Assembly: GCA_030427085.1 (NCBI GenBank)
Contig: JAUHXH010000003.1
Coordinates: 124,001 to 188,000, forward strand
DNA length: 64,000 nt
Direction of reading: 5' to 3'
From: Gammaproteobacteria bacterium
Lineage (GTDB): Bacteria > Pseudomonadota > Gammaproteobacteria > Pseudomonadales > Halieaceae
The notes under the pieces were generated by a model, which saw only the letters and a list, made by a program, of their open reading frames with translations, did no database searches and was not told the DNA's origin. The translations under genes and the position numbers were made by a program. Positions 8,819 through 16,583 of the stretch are shown here, one piece after another (the first letter of the stretch is position 1; each line of letters begins with the position of its first letter).

Positions 8819-10293
8819 GTCAATTACCCGTTCTTCCGGTTTTACTGCCGCTGATTGGCGCCCCGGCGTGCGCACTGTTGCGCCGCCCCACTCTCGCCTG
8901 GGTTTTTGCCTGCCTGGTGGCGGTGCTAGCTTTCCTGTGTACCGTATCGCTGTTCACAACCACCTGGCAGGAAGGTGTGCAAACCTATGCCCTCGGTGGC
9001 TGGCCTTCGCCCTGGGGCATCGAGTACCGCATCGACCTGCTGAATGCACTGGTGCTGCTCGTGGTGTCCGGTATTGGAGCCGCCATCCTGCTGGCATCCC
9101 GCGCTAGCGTGTGGCAGGAGATCGGGGAAACCCGACGCGGACTGTTTTATGTCGCCTGCTTACTGTGCCTCGCGGGATTATTGGGTATCGCCGCCACCGG
9201 CGACGCTTTCAACCTGTTTGTGTTTCTGGAGATTTCCTCCCTATCCACCTACGCACTGGTGGCAATGGGGCCGGACCGACGCGCGTTACTGGCTGCCTAC
9301 AACTATCTGATCATGGGCACCATCGGCGCCACGTTTATCCTGATCGGCATCGGCTTTCTGTATATGTTGACCGGCACCCTGAGCATGGCAGACTTGGGGG
9401 AGCGGCTGCCGGCTATGGGCGAATCGCGCACCGCCTTCGCGGCCTACGCCTTCATCGTGGTTGGCGTGTGTCTGAAACTGGCGCTCTTTCCCCTGCATCT
9501 GTGGTTGCCCGGCGCCTACACCCGCGCCCCGTCCATCGTTACCGTGTTCCTCGCGGCCACATCCACCAAGGTCGCTCTCTATGTGTTAATCCGCTTTACC
9601 TACTCCGTATTCCATCTGGAATTTTCGCAACTGGCGCAGGCACTCGATACTGTGTTTATTGCGCTGGGCGTGATCGCAGTGTTCGCCGGTTCGCTGGTGG
9701 CGATCTTCGAGGCGGACCTGAAGCGTGGGCTGGCGTATTCCAGCGTCGCCCAGATTGGTTTCATGGTGATCGGACTCGGTATCGGCACGGTTGAAGGCCT
9801 GCAGGCGAGCCTGATCCACCTGTTCAATCACGCACTGATGAAAGGCGCGCTGTTCCTCGCACTGGCGGCTTTCATACTGCGCGTGGGCAGCAGCAACTTC
9901 AGCAGCCTGCGGGGCATCGGCCGACGAATGCCGCTGGCTACCGCGGCGTTTGTACTGGCTGGCATCAGTCTGATCGGCATCCCGGGAACGGCCGGCTTTA
10001 TCAGCAAGTGGTATCTGGTGCTGGCGGCGGCAGCACAGCAGCAATGGATATTGCTGGGACTGATACTGGCGGGATCCCTGCTCACTGCCGTCTACATCTG
10101 GCGCTTCGTGGAAACCGCCTACGCGGAGCCCGAGGGGGATTCAGTCATCCAGCGCAATGAAGCACCGCTGGGCATGTTGCTGGTAATAGTGTTGCTGGCA
10201 CTGTTAAACCTGTACTTCGGTTTCGACAGCCGCCTGCCAGTGGAAACCGCCGGCGGCGCTGCGCAGGCATTACTCGGGGGGGATGCCTCGTGA
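8812..10293 (+). CDS. Antiporter-type subunit (MrpD/NuoN-like), first of three
   Basis: A 493-residue, about 14-helix proton-conducting subunit of the MrpD/NuoL-M-N family. Key segments are F-N-L-F-V-F-L-E-I (the conserved membrane Glu of helix 5), K-L-A-L-F-P-L-H-L-W-L-P-G-A-Y-T-R-A-P, T-S-T-K-V-A-L-Y, and L-K-R-x-L-A-Y-S-S-V-A-Q-I-G-F-M, followed by the F-N-H-A-L-M-K-G-A-L-F-L segment with its Lys. All charged residues expected for proton transfer are therefore visible. It overlaps mrpC and the following subunit, so all are probably made together. Confidence 0.93.
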   Translation: MLSQLPVLPVLLPLIGAPACALLRRPTLAWVFACLVAVLAFLCTVSLFTTTWQEGVQTYALGGWPSPWGIEYRIDLLNALVLLVVSGIGAAILLASRASVWQEIGETRRGLFYVACLLCLAGLLGIAATGDAFNLFVFLEISSLSTYALVAMGPDRRALLAAYNYLIMGTIGATFILIGIGFLYMLTGTLSMADLGERLPAMGESRTAFAAYAFIVVGVCLKLALFPLHLWLPGAYTRAPSIVTVFLAATSTKVALYVLIRFTYSVFHLEFSQLAQALDTVFIALGVIAVFAGSLVAIFEADLKRGLAYSSVAQIGFMVIGLGIGTVEGLQASLIHLFNHALMKGALFLALAAFILRVGSSNFSSLRGIGRRMPLATAAFVLAGISLIGIPGTAGFISKWYLVLAAAAQQQWILLGLILAGSLLTAVYIWRFVETAYAEPEGDSVIQRNEAPLGMLLVIVLLALLNLYFGFDSRLPVETAGGAAQALLGGDAS

Positions 10294-11765
10294 GCCTGTC
10301 GAGCCTGGTATTCGCCAGCCTGTCGGTCGCCCCGCTCGCCATCATCGGCATCTGCTTGTCAGGTAGCCGGCCCAATCTGCGCGAGGCTGTTTCAATTCTG
10401 GCCAGCGCGATACTGATTACCCTGAACCTGGTGCTTCTGGGCCAGCTACCCGACGGCGCCGTCACCACCTGGCACAGTGGCGAGATGCTGCCGGGGCTGC
10501 GACTGGAACTGGCGGTGGAGCCTCTGGGCATTCTGTTCGCCATCATTGCCAGTACCCTCTGGCTGGTGACCGTGGTGTACGCCATCGGCTACATGCGTAG
10601 CCATGAGGAGCAAAACCAGACGCGCTTCTATGCCTTTTTCGCCCTGTCGATCGGCTGCGTAATGGGCATCGCCTTCGCTGGCAACCTCCTCACGCTGTTC
10701 CTGTTCTATGAACTGCTGACCTTGTCCACGTGGCCGCTGGTGGTGCATGCCGGAACGGACAAAGCCCGCCAGGGCGGCGGCGTTTACCTCGGGCTACTGC
10801 TCGGTACGTCGGTACTGTTCTTCCTGCCCGCCATTTTTCTCACCTGGTGGACGGCCGGCACGGTAACCTTCACGCCCGGCGGCGTATTCAATGCGGATAC
10901 CAATCCAGTCGTACTGTCTGTGCTGCTGGTGTTATTCGTGTTTGGTGTAGGCAAAGCGGCCATGATGCCCTTTCATCGCTGGCTGCCGGCGGCAATGGTG
11001 GCCCCCACGCCCGTCAGTGCCTTGTTGCACGCTGTGGCGGTGGTCAAGGCGGGCGTGTTCAGCATACTGAAGATCGGCGTCTACATTTTTGGGCTCGAGC
11101 AGTTGAGCGCCGCAGAGAGTCGCGAGTGGCTGCTGTACCTTGCCGGCTTCTCGCTACTCGCTGCATCGATTGTTGCCATGCGCCAGGACAACCTCAAAGC
11201 GCGCCTGGCCTACTCCACGGTCAGCCAACTCGCCTACGTCAGCCTGGGCGTGCTGCTCGCCGTGCCCGCAGGTGTTACGGGTGGCGGCCTGCAAATTGCC
11301 ATGCACGCCTTCGGCAAAATCACCCTGTTTTTCTGTGCCGGCGCCATTCTCGTCGCCAGCCATAAAACTCGCGTTAGCGAATTGTCGGGACTGGGGCGGC
11401 AAATGCCTTTCACGATGGGCGCTTTCCTGCTGGCCAGCCTGAGCATCGTGGGCTTGCCACCAACGGGCGGTACCTGGAGCAAGTTCTACCTGATGCTGGG
11501 CACGCTGGAAGCAGGTGCGCTACTACTCGCGGCGGCACTGATCCTGAGTTCACTGCTGAACATCGTTTACCTGACCCTGATCCCGGTGCGCGCGTTCTGG
11601 CGCTTTGACGGGCGGGATGTTCCCGCCAGCAGGGCCGACATACAGGAAGCCCCCCTGGCCTGCTGCCTCGCCATCGGGTTTACCGCGACGTGCTGCGTAA
11701 TGCTGTTCCTGTTCCCTGGGCCCTTGCTCACCCTTATTTCCCGCATCCCCGGGGCCGGAGGATGA
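10290..11765 (+). CDS. Antiporter-type subunit (MrpD/NuoM-like), second of three
   Basis: A 491-residue proton-conducting membrane subunit, starting at GTG and overlapping the first D-type gene by four bases. It has L-F-Y-E-L-L-T (helix 5 Glu), K-A-A-M-M-P-F-H-R-W-L-P-A-A-M-V-A-P-T-P-V-S-A-L-L-H and V-V-K-A-G-V-F. It also has the L-K-A-R-L-A-Y-S-T-V-S-Q-L-A-Y segment and the H-A-F-G-K-I-T-L-F-F-C-A-G-A segment with its Lys. The A-P-T-P-V-S-A-L-L-H version is closer to classical NuoL/MrpA-N and MrpD than its two neighbours are, so this may be the functional stand-in for the MrpA N-terminal module. Confidence 0.92.
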   Translation: MSLSSLVFASLSVAPLAIIGICLSGSRPNLREAVSILASAILITLNLVLLGQLPDGAVTTWHSGEMLPGLRLELAVEPLGILFAIIASTLWLVTVVYAIGYMRSHEEQNQTRFYAFFALSIGCVMGIAFAGNLLTLFLFYELLTLSTWPLVVHAGTDKARQGGGVYLGLLLGTSVLFFLPAIFLTWWTAGTVTFTPGGVFNADTNPVVLSVLLVLFVFGVGKAAMMPFHRWLPAAMVAPTPVSALLHAVAVVKAGVFSILKIGVYIFGLEQLSAAESREWLLYLAGFSLLAASIVAMRQDNLKARLAYSTVSQLAYVSLGVLLAVPAGVTGGGLQIAMHAFGKITLFFCAGAILVASHKTRVSELSGLGRQMPFTMGAFLLASLSIVGLPPTGGTWSKFYLMLGTLEAGALLLAAALILSSLLNIVYLTLIPVRAFWRFDGRDVPASRADIQEAPLACCLAIGFTATCCVMLFLFPGPLLTLISRIPGAGG

Positions 11766-11769
11766 AACC

Positions 11770-12066
11770 ATGACTGAAGAACGTGAATACCTGTTCGACC
11801 GGCCGAACAATATCAAGCGGGTGTTGCTGGGACTTTATGCTGCCTGCGCTATCACCCTGGTGCTCGACCTGGTGGTCCATCGCCACACCGAACACCCCTG
11901 GGAAGGATTGCTTGGTTTCTACCCGGCCTATGGCTTTATCGGCTGTGTAATCCTGGTAGTGGTGGCGAAGTGGATGCGCCGTTTTATCATTCGGCCGGAA
12001 GATTATTACAGTCAGAAGGATCTCCCGGCGCATCCGCAGCCGGCCGAGGAGGATAAGCAGCCGTGA
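11770..12066 (+). CDS. Small membrane protein of the Mrp operon, unknown function
   Basis: A 98-residue protein with two transmembrane helices (residues about 18-38 and 50-70), an acidic N-terminus and a hydrophilic, proline/acid-rich C-terminal tail. GGAGG sits about 10 bases before the ATG. It lies between the second and third antiporter-type subunits and overlaps the next gene by four bases, so it is almost certainly co-made with the complex. I do not recognise a named family. Position and topology suggest an accessory or assembly subunit, which is inference. Confidence 0.8.
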   Translation: MTEEREYLFDRPNNIKRVLLGLYAACAITLVLDLVVHRHTEHPWEGLLGFYPAYGFIGCVILVVVAKWMRRFIIRPEDYYSQKDLPAHPQPAEEDKQP

Positions 12067-13751
12067 GCGCACTGCCTCCCTTCCTGCTGTTCTATCTCGC
12101 CGCCATCGCGGTGTTCGTCACCCGGGGGCGAACGCAGCAGGCGCTGATGGTTGCCACCCCCATCGTGGGTGCGATCAATCTTTGGGGCATACCTCAGGAT
12201 GCCAGCGTCACCATCACTTTCATGGGGATGGCACTGGAGCCTTTGCGGCTGGACGCCCTGTCACGCCTGTTTGGCTGGCTGTTCCACATTGCCGCGTTGA
12301 TCGGTGTGGTCTATGCCCTGCATGTTAAAGACCGCGTGCAGCAAGTCAGCGCCCTGCTCTACATGGGTAGCGCATTGGGTGCGATCTTTGCCGGCGACCT
12401 GCTCACTTTCTTCCTGTTTTGGGAAGCGATGGCGATCACCTCGGTCTTTCTGGTGTGGGCCCGTCGAACACCCGAAGCCTACAGTGCCGGCGTACGCTAC
12501 CTGGTGATTCAGGTGATCTCCGGCCTTCTGCTGCTGGTAGGAATAATGCTGCACTGGCGCGCCACCGGCAGCCTGTCCTTCGAATACATTGGCACCGGGG
12601 CGGGTTACGGCTGGTTGATACTGGTTGCGCTGGGGCTCAAGGCGGCGTTCCCGTTACTCCACAGCTGGCTGGTTGACGCCTACCCGGAATCAACGCCCAC
12701 CGGCACCGTATTCCTCAGCGCTTTCACCACCAAAGTGGCTATCTACGCGCTCGCTCGCGGCTTCCCCGGCACCGAGTTGCTGGTTTACGTGGGCGCCACC
12801 ATGGCCTGCTTCCCGATTTTCTTCGCAGTGGTGGAGAACGATCTACGGCGCGTACTGGCCTACAGCCTGGTAAACCAGCTTGGCTTCATGGTGGTGGGTA
12901 TCGGCATCGGTACCCAGCTCGCCATCAACGGTGCCGTGGCTCACGCGTTTACCGATGTGATCTTCAAGGGCTTGCTGTTCATGTCGATGGGCGCGGTGTT
13001 AACCATGACGGGGCGCATCAACGGCTCAGAACTCGGCGGCCTGTACAAGACCATGCCGAAGACCACGGTGCTGTGTATTATCGGCGCAGCCTCCATTTCG
13101 GCCTTCCCCCTGTTCAGCGGTTTCGTGAGTAAGTCGATGATCATGTCCGCGGCGCTGAAGGAGAACTACCACACCGTCTGGTTGGCCCTGCTGTTTGCCT
13201 CGGCCGGCGTGTTCCACCACGCCGGCATCAAGATCCCCTACTTCGCCTTCTTCGCCCACGACTCGGGCATCCGGGCTGCCGACCCGCCGGGCAATATGCT
13301 GCTGGCCATGACCATCGCCGCCTGCCTGTGCATTGGTATCGGCCTTTTTCCGGGCCTGCTGTACGGCGCGTTACCCTTTGACGTGGCTTACACCCCCTAC
13401 GATGTCACCCACGTACTGACCCAGCTGCAACTGCTGCTGTTCTCCGCGCTGGCCTTCGTGTGGCTGAACAAGCGAGGCATCTACCCGCCGGAACTCAATG
13501 CGGTGCACCTCGATGTGGACTGGACATACCGGCGCTTCATCCCGGGCCTGGCCCGCCCCCTGATCAATGGTATTGCTGCCGCTAACCACAGCGTTCGCAC
13601 CGCCATGCTGGGTGGACTGGAGCGAGGGCTCGAACTCCTGCGCTCCACTTACAGCTCGCGCGGCCTGCTGTCACGCGATGTGGGGCCGAGCACGATGGTA
13701 ATTTGGGTGACTACCCTGTTGGCGGTTTATCTGTTTTTGAGCTTCGTTTGA
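12063..13751 (+). CDS. Antiporter-type subunit (MrpD-like), third of three
   Basis: A 562-residue member of the proton-conducting subunit family, starting at GTG overlapping the small membrane gene. It has F-F-L-F-W-E-A-M-A (helix 5 Glu), L-K-A-A-F-P-L-L-H-S-W-L-V-D-A-Y-P-E-S-T-P, and F-T-T-K-V-A-I-Y-A-L. It also has the L-R-R-V-L-A-Y-S-L-V-N-Q-L-G-F-M segment and H-A-F-T-D-V-I-F-K-G-L-L-F-M-S. A roughly 60-residue extension near the C-terminus (from about residue 470) precedes a last helix. This is the end of the operon; no clear terminator follows. Confidence 0.92.
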   Translation: MSALPPFLLFYLAAIAVFVTRGRTQQALMVATPIVGAINLWGIPQDASVTITFMGMALEPLRLDALSRLFGWLFHIAALIGVVYALHVKDRVQQVSALLYMGSALGAIFAGDLLTFFLFWEAMAITSVFLVWARRTPEAYSAGVRYLVIQVISGLLLLVGIMLHWRATGSLSFEYIGTGAGYGWLILVALGLKAAFPLLHSWLVDAYPESTPTGTVFLSAFTTKVAIYALARGFPGTELLVYVGATMACFPIFFAVVENDLRRVLAYSLVNQLGFMVVGIGIGTQLAINGAVAHAFTDVIFKGLLFMSMGAVLTMTGRINGSELGGLYKTMPKTTVLCIIGAASISAFPLFSGFVSKSMIMSAALKENYHTVWLALLFASAGVFHHAGIKIPYFAFFAHDSGIRAADPPGNMLLAMTIAACLCIGIGLFPGLLYGALPFDVAYTPYDVTHVLTQLQLLLFSALAFVWLNKRGIYPPELNAVHLDVDWTYRRFIPGLARPLINGIAAANHSVRTAMLGGLERGLELLRSTYSSRGLLSRDVGPSTMVIWVTTLLAVYLFLSFV

Positions 13752-13876
13752 AGCGATCACCGGGGAACACCCAGCCCCAGTAGCGCGCAGCGCTTGCTTT
13801 CGAGCTTTCGGTATGCGAACTTTCGCGCCAGCTAACAATAAAACCCTACGCCCGATCCACGGAAGGATGCCTCGCC

Positions 13877-15046
13877 ATGCCCCGACTCCCTGTAGCCTCC
13901 ATCCTGCTGCGCGTCAGCATGACCCTGGGCTTCACCCTGGGCCTGATTGCCTGTAGCGACAGTAGCGACTCGAATCCAGCGCCACCACAGCCGCCAGAGC
14001 CCACACCACCTGAGTACAACTTCACCGCTGTGGATGAGCGCTTCCAGGCCTTCCTTGATGACAGCGGTGTTTTTGACGGGATCTCCTACACCATCGTCGA
14101 CCGCGAACAGGGTGTGGTGCACGAGTCTGCACTGGGCGACCGCACGCTGGACATCGTGGTAGTCCTCGCCTCCACCAGCAAGGTACCTACCTCGATGTTA
14201 CTGGTGGCGCTGAACGAGGATGAGTCGCTGAACTTCGATATCGAGGCGAGCATCGACAGCTACCTGCCCTGGAACGGCGTTTACGGCAGTGCCACTACCG
14301 AACAGTTACTGAGCAATACCTCGGGCATCCCCGGGCTGGCAGCCTTCGACACCTATGGCAACCACCTCTGCCAGTTCATCCCTACAGTCACCCTCGAGAT
14401 TTGCGCCAGAATCATCTACAGCACGGCCCTCCCCAACTCACAGCCCCCCGGCAGCAGCTTCAGTTACGGCGGCTCCCAGTGGCAGTTAGCCGGCGGCGTG
14501 GCGGAACAGGTCACCAACAGCACCTGGCGCCAGGCCTTTGACCAGTACATCGCCGATCCCTGCGAACTGGAGGTATTCCAGTACGGAAACAACCTGAGCG
14601 ACCGCGACTCCTGGACCGGCAGTCCGGACAGCCTGATTGGCCTGGACAATCCCAACGTGGAAGGTGGCGCGATCAGCAACATGCAGGACTACGCCAAAAT
14701 CCTGCTGATGCATCTGCGCGGCGGTCAATGCGGCGATCAACAGGTGCTGTCGGAAGCAGGAGTAGCCTACATGCGCGAGGATCGCGGTGGTGAATTTGGC
14801 ACGCCCTACGGTCTGGGTTGGTGGATCGTTACTCCCGAAAACGAAGGTGAGGCACCCACGATGTTTTACGACCCCGGCGCCTTCGGCAGCATCGCCTGGA
14901 TAGATACCGAACGGGAAATTGGCGGCTACGTCGCCATCGACGACTACACGCGCACCGACCCGGAAGCACCGGTCCAACTGGTGCTCAATGAAATCATCGC
15001 TATGGTGGCCGAAGAGGTGGACCGCGCCCGCGCCGAGAGTCATTGA
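13877..15046 (+). CDS. Beta-lactamase/penicillin-binding-like serine hydrolase, lipoprotein
   Basis: A 389-residue protein with a lipoprotein signal (L-I-A-C, lipid Cys at residue 26) and a proline-rich tether. The class C beta-lactamase-like fold shows the S-x-x-K motif as S99-T-S-K102. The second motif, usually Y-x-N, appears as Y197-G-G, so one catalytic element differs from true beta-lactamases. A G-T-P-Y-G-L-G-W-W segment near the C-terminus matches the family. Such proteins are often esterases or D-aminopeptidases, and antibiotic resistance should not be assumed. GGAAGGA lies 9 bases before the ATG. Confidence 0.85.
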   Translation: MPRLPVASILLRVSMTLGFTLGLIACSDSSDSNPAPPQPPEPTPPEYNFTAVDERFQAFLDDSGVFDGISYTIVDREQGVVHESALGDRTLDIVVVLASTSKVPTSMLLVALNEDESLNFDIEASIDSYLPWNGVYGSATTEQLLSNTSGIPGLAAFDTYGNHLCQFIPTVTLEICARIIYSTALPNSQPPGSSFSYGGSQWQLAGGVAEQVTNSTWRQAFDQYIADPCELEVFQYGNNLSDRDSWTGSPDSLIGLDNPNVEGGAISNMQDYAKILLMHLRGGQCGDQQVLSEAGVAYMREDRGGEFGTPYGLGWWIVTPENEGEAPTMFYDPGAFGSIAWIDTEREIGGYVAIDDYTRTDPEAPVQLVLNEIIAMVAEEVDRARAESH

Positions 15047-15138
15047 GCGTATGGATGTATGGGCGCCACCGGACCTGTATACTCCGCCCCGCAAGCGCTT
15101 GCTCACTCGGGGCAAGGGCGCAACACCAGGGGGCCAGA

Positions 15139-16452
15139 ATGCAGGACATTGTGATTGTGGGCGGCGGCGCGGGCGGCTTGGAGTTGGCCACCCACCTGGG
15201 CCGTAAACTGGGGCGCCGGGGCAAGGCCCGTATTACCCTCATCGATCGCAACCACACCCACATCTGGAAACCGCTGTTACACGAAGTGGCCTCCGGCTCG
15301 CTGGATGCCGACCTCGACGCGGTCAACTACCGGGTTCACGCCCATCGCAATGGCTTTCAATTTGAGCTGGGCACGCTGTGTGGCCTGGACCGCACCCGAC
15401 GCTGCCTTGTGCTCGACGCACTGGTCGACGACACCGGCGAGGAAATTCTGCCGCGGCGCGAAAAACACTATGACCAGCTGGTATTGGCCATCGGCAGTGT
15501 CTCCAACGATTTCAATGTTGCGGGCGTAGCCCAGCATTGTATCTTTCTCGACAACCCGGCCCAGGCACAGTTGTTCCACCAGCGCCTGGTCGATCGATTC
15601 ATCCGGCTGGACCGTGAACTGGAAAGCGGCCAGAGCGATCGCCGCCTGCGGATCGCCATAGTAGGCGGCGGCGCCACCGGCGTTGAATTGTCGGCGGAGT
15701 TGTTCAAGGCCAGAGAGTGGTTTTCCACGTACGGCCTGCGCACCATCACGCCGGCACACCTGGAGGTTACGCTGGTAGAAGCCGGCCCACGCCTGCTCCC
15801 AGCCCTCAGCGAACGCATTTCCGAGGGCGTGCACCGGGAATTGACCAAGCTCGGTGTAACCGTTCGCACTGCCACCGCCGTCGTGTCGGCAGGCCCCGAG
15901 GGGCTCACCACTAAAGAAGGCGAGCTGATCGCTTCCGATCTGATGGTGTGGGCGGCGGGCATCAAGGCACCACCCTTTCTCGCCAACATCGAAGGCCTGG
16001 AAACCAACCGGTTGGGCCAGTTGCTGGTGGAACCGACCCTGCAGGTTAAAGGTGACCCCGCCATTTTCGCGTTGGGTGACTGCGCCGGCTATGCCTTCAC
16101 CGGCGACGACGGCGAACAACGCTGGGTTCCGCCACGCGCGCAATCAGCCCATCAGATGGCGAGCACCGTGGCGCAGAACATCCGCCGCGAACTGGCAGGC
16201 AAGGACATGCAAGCCTTCCAGTACAAGGACATGGGCTCACTGGTTTCACTCAGCGAGTACTCAGCCTTCGGTCGCCTCATGGGCGGGTTGGCACGGGGCG
16301 GCATCAGTCTTGAAGGAAAGCTTGCGCGCTTGGCCTATGTGTCGCTGTACCGCATGCATCAGGCCGCCATTCACGGTTGGCCGCGCGCCATGCTGCTGGC
16401 TTTCACCGACCGCATCAATCACTTCATCCGCCCGCGCTTCAAATTACACTGA
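15139..16452 (+). CDS. ndh: Type II NADH dehydrogenase (NDH-2), FAD-dependent
   Basis: A single-polypeptide NADH:quinone oxidoreductase at the inner membrane that does not pump protons. The start at 15139 puts the FAD Rossmann motif (I-V-G-G-G-A-G-G-L-E-L-A) at the N-terminus; the frame is open 32 codons further upstream but those residues are not family-like. Later come the NADH-binding I-A-I-V-G-G-G-A-T-G-V-E-L-S-A-E-L, the second FAD motif I-F-A-L-G-D-C-A, and a C-terminal amphipathic region for membrane docking. The 437 residues match the family. It may work with the Mrp complex next door by supplying quinol without adding to the proton gradient, but that link is only positional. Confidence 0.93.
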   Translation: MQDIVIVGGGAGGLELATHLGRKLGRRGKARITLIDRNHTHIWKPLLHEVASGSLDADLDAVNYRVHAHRNGFQFELGTLCGLDRTRRCLVLDALVDDTGEEILPRREKHYDQLVLAIGSVSNDFNVAGVAQHCIFLDNPAQAQLFHQRLVDRFIRLDRELESGQSDRRLRIAIVGGGATGVELSAELFKAREWFSTYGLRTITPAHLEVTLVEAGPRLLPALSERISEGVHRELTKLGVTVRTATAVVSAGPEGLTTKEGELIASDLMVWAAGIKAPPFLANIEGLETNRLGQLLVEPTLQVKGDPAIFALGDCAGYAFTGDDGEQRWVPPRAQSAHQMASTVAQNIRRELAGKDMQAFQYKDMGSLVSLSEYSAFGRLMGGLARGGISLEGKLARLAYVSLYRMHQAAIHGWPRAMLLAFTDRINHFIRPRFKLH

Positions 16453-16583
16453 AGGGGAGCCTGGAGACGGGCAAGGCATAAGTGAGATGTTGTTCCAAAT
16501 TTTCGTTGTTTTCTAGCGTCTGACTTGGACGCCTACGCGGCGCTTTGTTAGGCTCCCCGTTTCCCCGACCTGGTTACCACCCC

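Noticed and set aside
13752-13876. Possible terminator after the antiporter operon.
   Set aside because: The GC-rich GCGCGCAGCGC patch has no proper stem-loop followed by T residues.
15277-16143. A 288-codon minus-strand frame opposite the NADH dehydrogenase.
   Set aside because: Shadow of ndh; composition follows the antisense codons.
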